The position numbers and the translations under genes were made by a program. The notes beneath the pieces were generated by a model that saw nothing but the letters and a program-made list of their open reading frames with translations, did no database searches and was not told the DNA's origin. Positions 6,651 through 7,303 of a stretch of DNA of 7,303 nt are shown in pieces. The number at the start of each line of letters is the position of its first letter. The first letter of the stretch is position 1. The stretch is from an uncultured Lachnospiraceae bacterium (GTDB taxonomy: Bacteria; Bacillota; Clostridia; Lachnospirales; Lachnospiraceae), in the NCBI GenBank assembly GCA_902782715.1, contig CACZOG010000191.1, positions 1 through 7,303 on the forward strand, written 5' to 3'.

Positions 6651-6667
6651 TGTTGATAGTTTCAACA
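6651..6667. promoter_or_regulatory. Inverted repeat between divergent promoters, possible operator
   Basis: TGTTGA and TCAACA form a perfect 6-bp inverted repeat with a 5-bp centre, midway between the two divergent promoters of the cyclase gene and the AraC-type gene. The position suits a regulator site acting on either gene. A repeat this short can arise by chance, and AraC-type proteins often bind direct rather than inverted repeats, so this is tentative. Confidence 0.35.
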
Positions 6668-6678
6668 TTTAAACAATT

Positions 6679-6707
6679 TTGTATGCATAAATTCAGGCAA
6701 ATATGAT
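6679..6707 (+). promoter_or_regulatory. Candidate promoter of the AraC-type regulator gene
   Basis: TTGTAT (6679-6684, a weak -35), a 17-base spacer, and TATGAT (6702-6707, five of six matches to -10). The spacer contains the 8-bp palindrome TATGCATA (6682-6689, overlapping the -35). The predicted transcript start near 6714 would lie only about five bases before the ATG at 6719, implying a nearly leaderless message. The weak -35 would suit a promoter needing an activator. Confidence 0.4.
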
Positions 6708-6718
6708 ATTATAAACAT

Positions 6719-7303
6719 ATGTTACAGGCTAAAGAACACGAAAAAGACCAATACAAAGAAATATACGAGCACATAAATGACGACTATCCCATGGCCGTCT
6801 ATTTTGTCAAGCCTGACGAATACTTCTTAAACAACGTACCCTGGCACTGGCACGAGGAGATCGAGATAGATCTCGTCCGCGAAGGAAATGCCATATACAC
6901 GATCGGTGACGATGTGGTAAGCGTTCCCGAACAGAGTGCGATCTTAATAAAGAGCAACATCGCCCATTCGATCAAATCCGAAAACGGCGACTGTTCGATC
7001 ATTTCGGTGATCTTTTCTCCTCAGATGCTCTTCAGAGAAGAGAATTCCGCTTTGTGCATCTCTTACCTTAATCCTTTTCTGGCAACGCCTTATAAATTCA
7101 AACTTATAGAATCATCCGACAAAATAGGCAAAGCCCTGCTTTCCTATCTCGAAGATATCATCGACTATAACCTTAACAAGGAGTACGGTTTCGAACTTTT
7201 AAGCAAATCCGCTCTTCTTCAGTTCTGGTTCCTTCTCGTAAAAGATATCCCGCATACCGAATTCGTCAGCAAAAAGGAAGTTGCCGAGGAATATCAGAGC
7301 GCA
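6719..7303 (+). CDS. AraC-family transcriptional regulator, partial (N-terminal sensing half)
   Basis: From ATG 6719 the frame is open for 195 codons to the right edge, so the C-terminal helix-turn-helix domain is outside the window. The visible part looks like the AraC_binding cupin: WHWHEEIEI at residues 42-50, a beta-rich stretch with YTIGDDVVSVPEQSAILIKS (60-79) and the late histidine in NIAHSI (80-85). A mostly helical linker region (about 125-195) follows. The HxH motif and the later His are typical of sugar-responsive members, but no ligand can be named. An in-frame TGA at 6704 leaves 6719 as the first possible start; the next Met is residue 25. No ribosome site is visible before 6719. 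It is divergent from the diguanylate cyclase gene and may regulate it, itself, or a distant locus. AraC-family assignment rests on the cupin pattern alone. Confidence 0.8.
   Translation, partial: MLQAKEHEKDQYKEIYEHINDDYPMAVYFVKPDEYFLNNVPWHWHEEIEIDLVREGNAIYTIGDDVVSVPEQSAILIKSNIAHSIKSENGDCSIISVIFSPQMLFREENSALCISYLNPFLATPYKFKLIESSDKIGKALLSYLEDIIDYNLNKEYGFELLSKSALLQFWFLLVKDIPHTEFVSKKEVAEEYQSA

Noticed and set aside
6799..7002. 67-codon minus-strand open frame
   Set aside because: It is antisense to the cupin-coding part of the AraC-type gene, which has clear family motifs. The antisense product shows none.

Overview
This window reads as a chromosomal core-gene region of a low-to-moderate GC Gram-positive bacterium, most likely a Clostridia member (Lachnospiraceae/Oscillospiraceae-like). 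The support is the gene order rimP-nusA-ylxR(rnpM)-ylxQ-infB-rbfA, with ylxR and ylxQ between nusA and infB as is usual in Firmicutes, together with strong GGAGG-type ribosome binding sites and start codons that include GTG and TTG. The family-level placement is an inference from protein style and was not tested by a search.

Layout. From 5467 down to position 1, everything on the minus strand is one tightly packed translation/transcription operon. A near-consensus promoter (TTGACA, 17 nt, TATAAT-like TAATAT) at 5467-5439 is followed by a short leader containing a perfect 11-bp hairpin. Then come rimP (TTG start), nusA, rnpM/ylxR, ylxQ (GTG start), infB and the first 95 codons of rbfA, which runs off the left edge. 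Four of the five junctions are overlaps (nusA/rnpM, rnpM/ylxQ, ylxQ/infB, infB/rbfA) and only rimP/nusA has a gap, of 18 nt. This suggests strong translational coupling. The products mature the 30S subunit (RimP, RbfA), control transcript elongation and termination (NusA), modulate RNase P (RnpM), bind RNA (YlxQ) and load initiator tRNA (IF-2).

Upstream of the operon, on the same strand, lies a membrane-anchored diguanylate cyclase gene (5485-6579) with six predicted membrane segments and an intact GGEEF site plus RxxD inhibitory site. It is transcribed divergently from a partial AraC-type regulator gene (6719 to the right edge), of which only the N-terminal cupin-like sensing half is present. 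The 139-nt divergent intergenic region holds a good promoter for the cyclase gene, a weaker one for the regulator gene, and an inverted repeat that could be an operator.

No RNA gene, mobile element, CRISPR array or phage gene was recognised, and I see no clear sign of a novel multi-gene system. The points most worth a second look are the terminator-like hairpin that every rimP-operon transcript from the visible promoter must cross, an apparent insertion of about 14 residues in the IF-2 G domain, a tandem heptapeptide repeat in the NusA acidic tail, and the missing ribosome binding site of the AraC-type gene.
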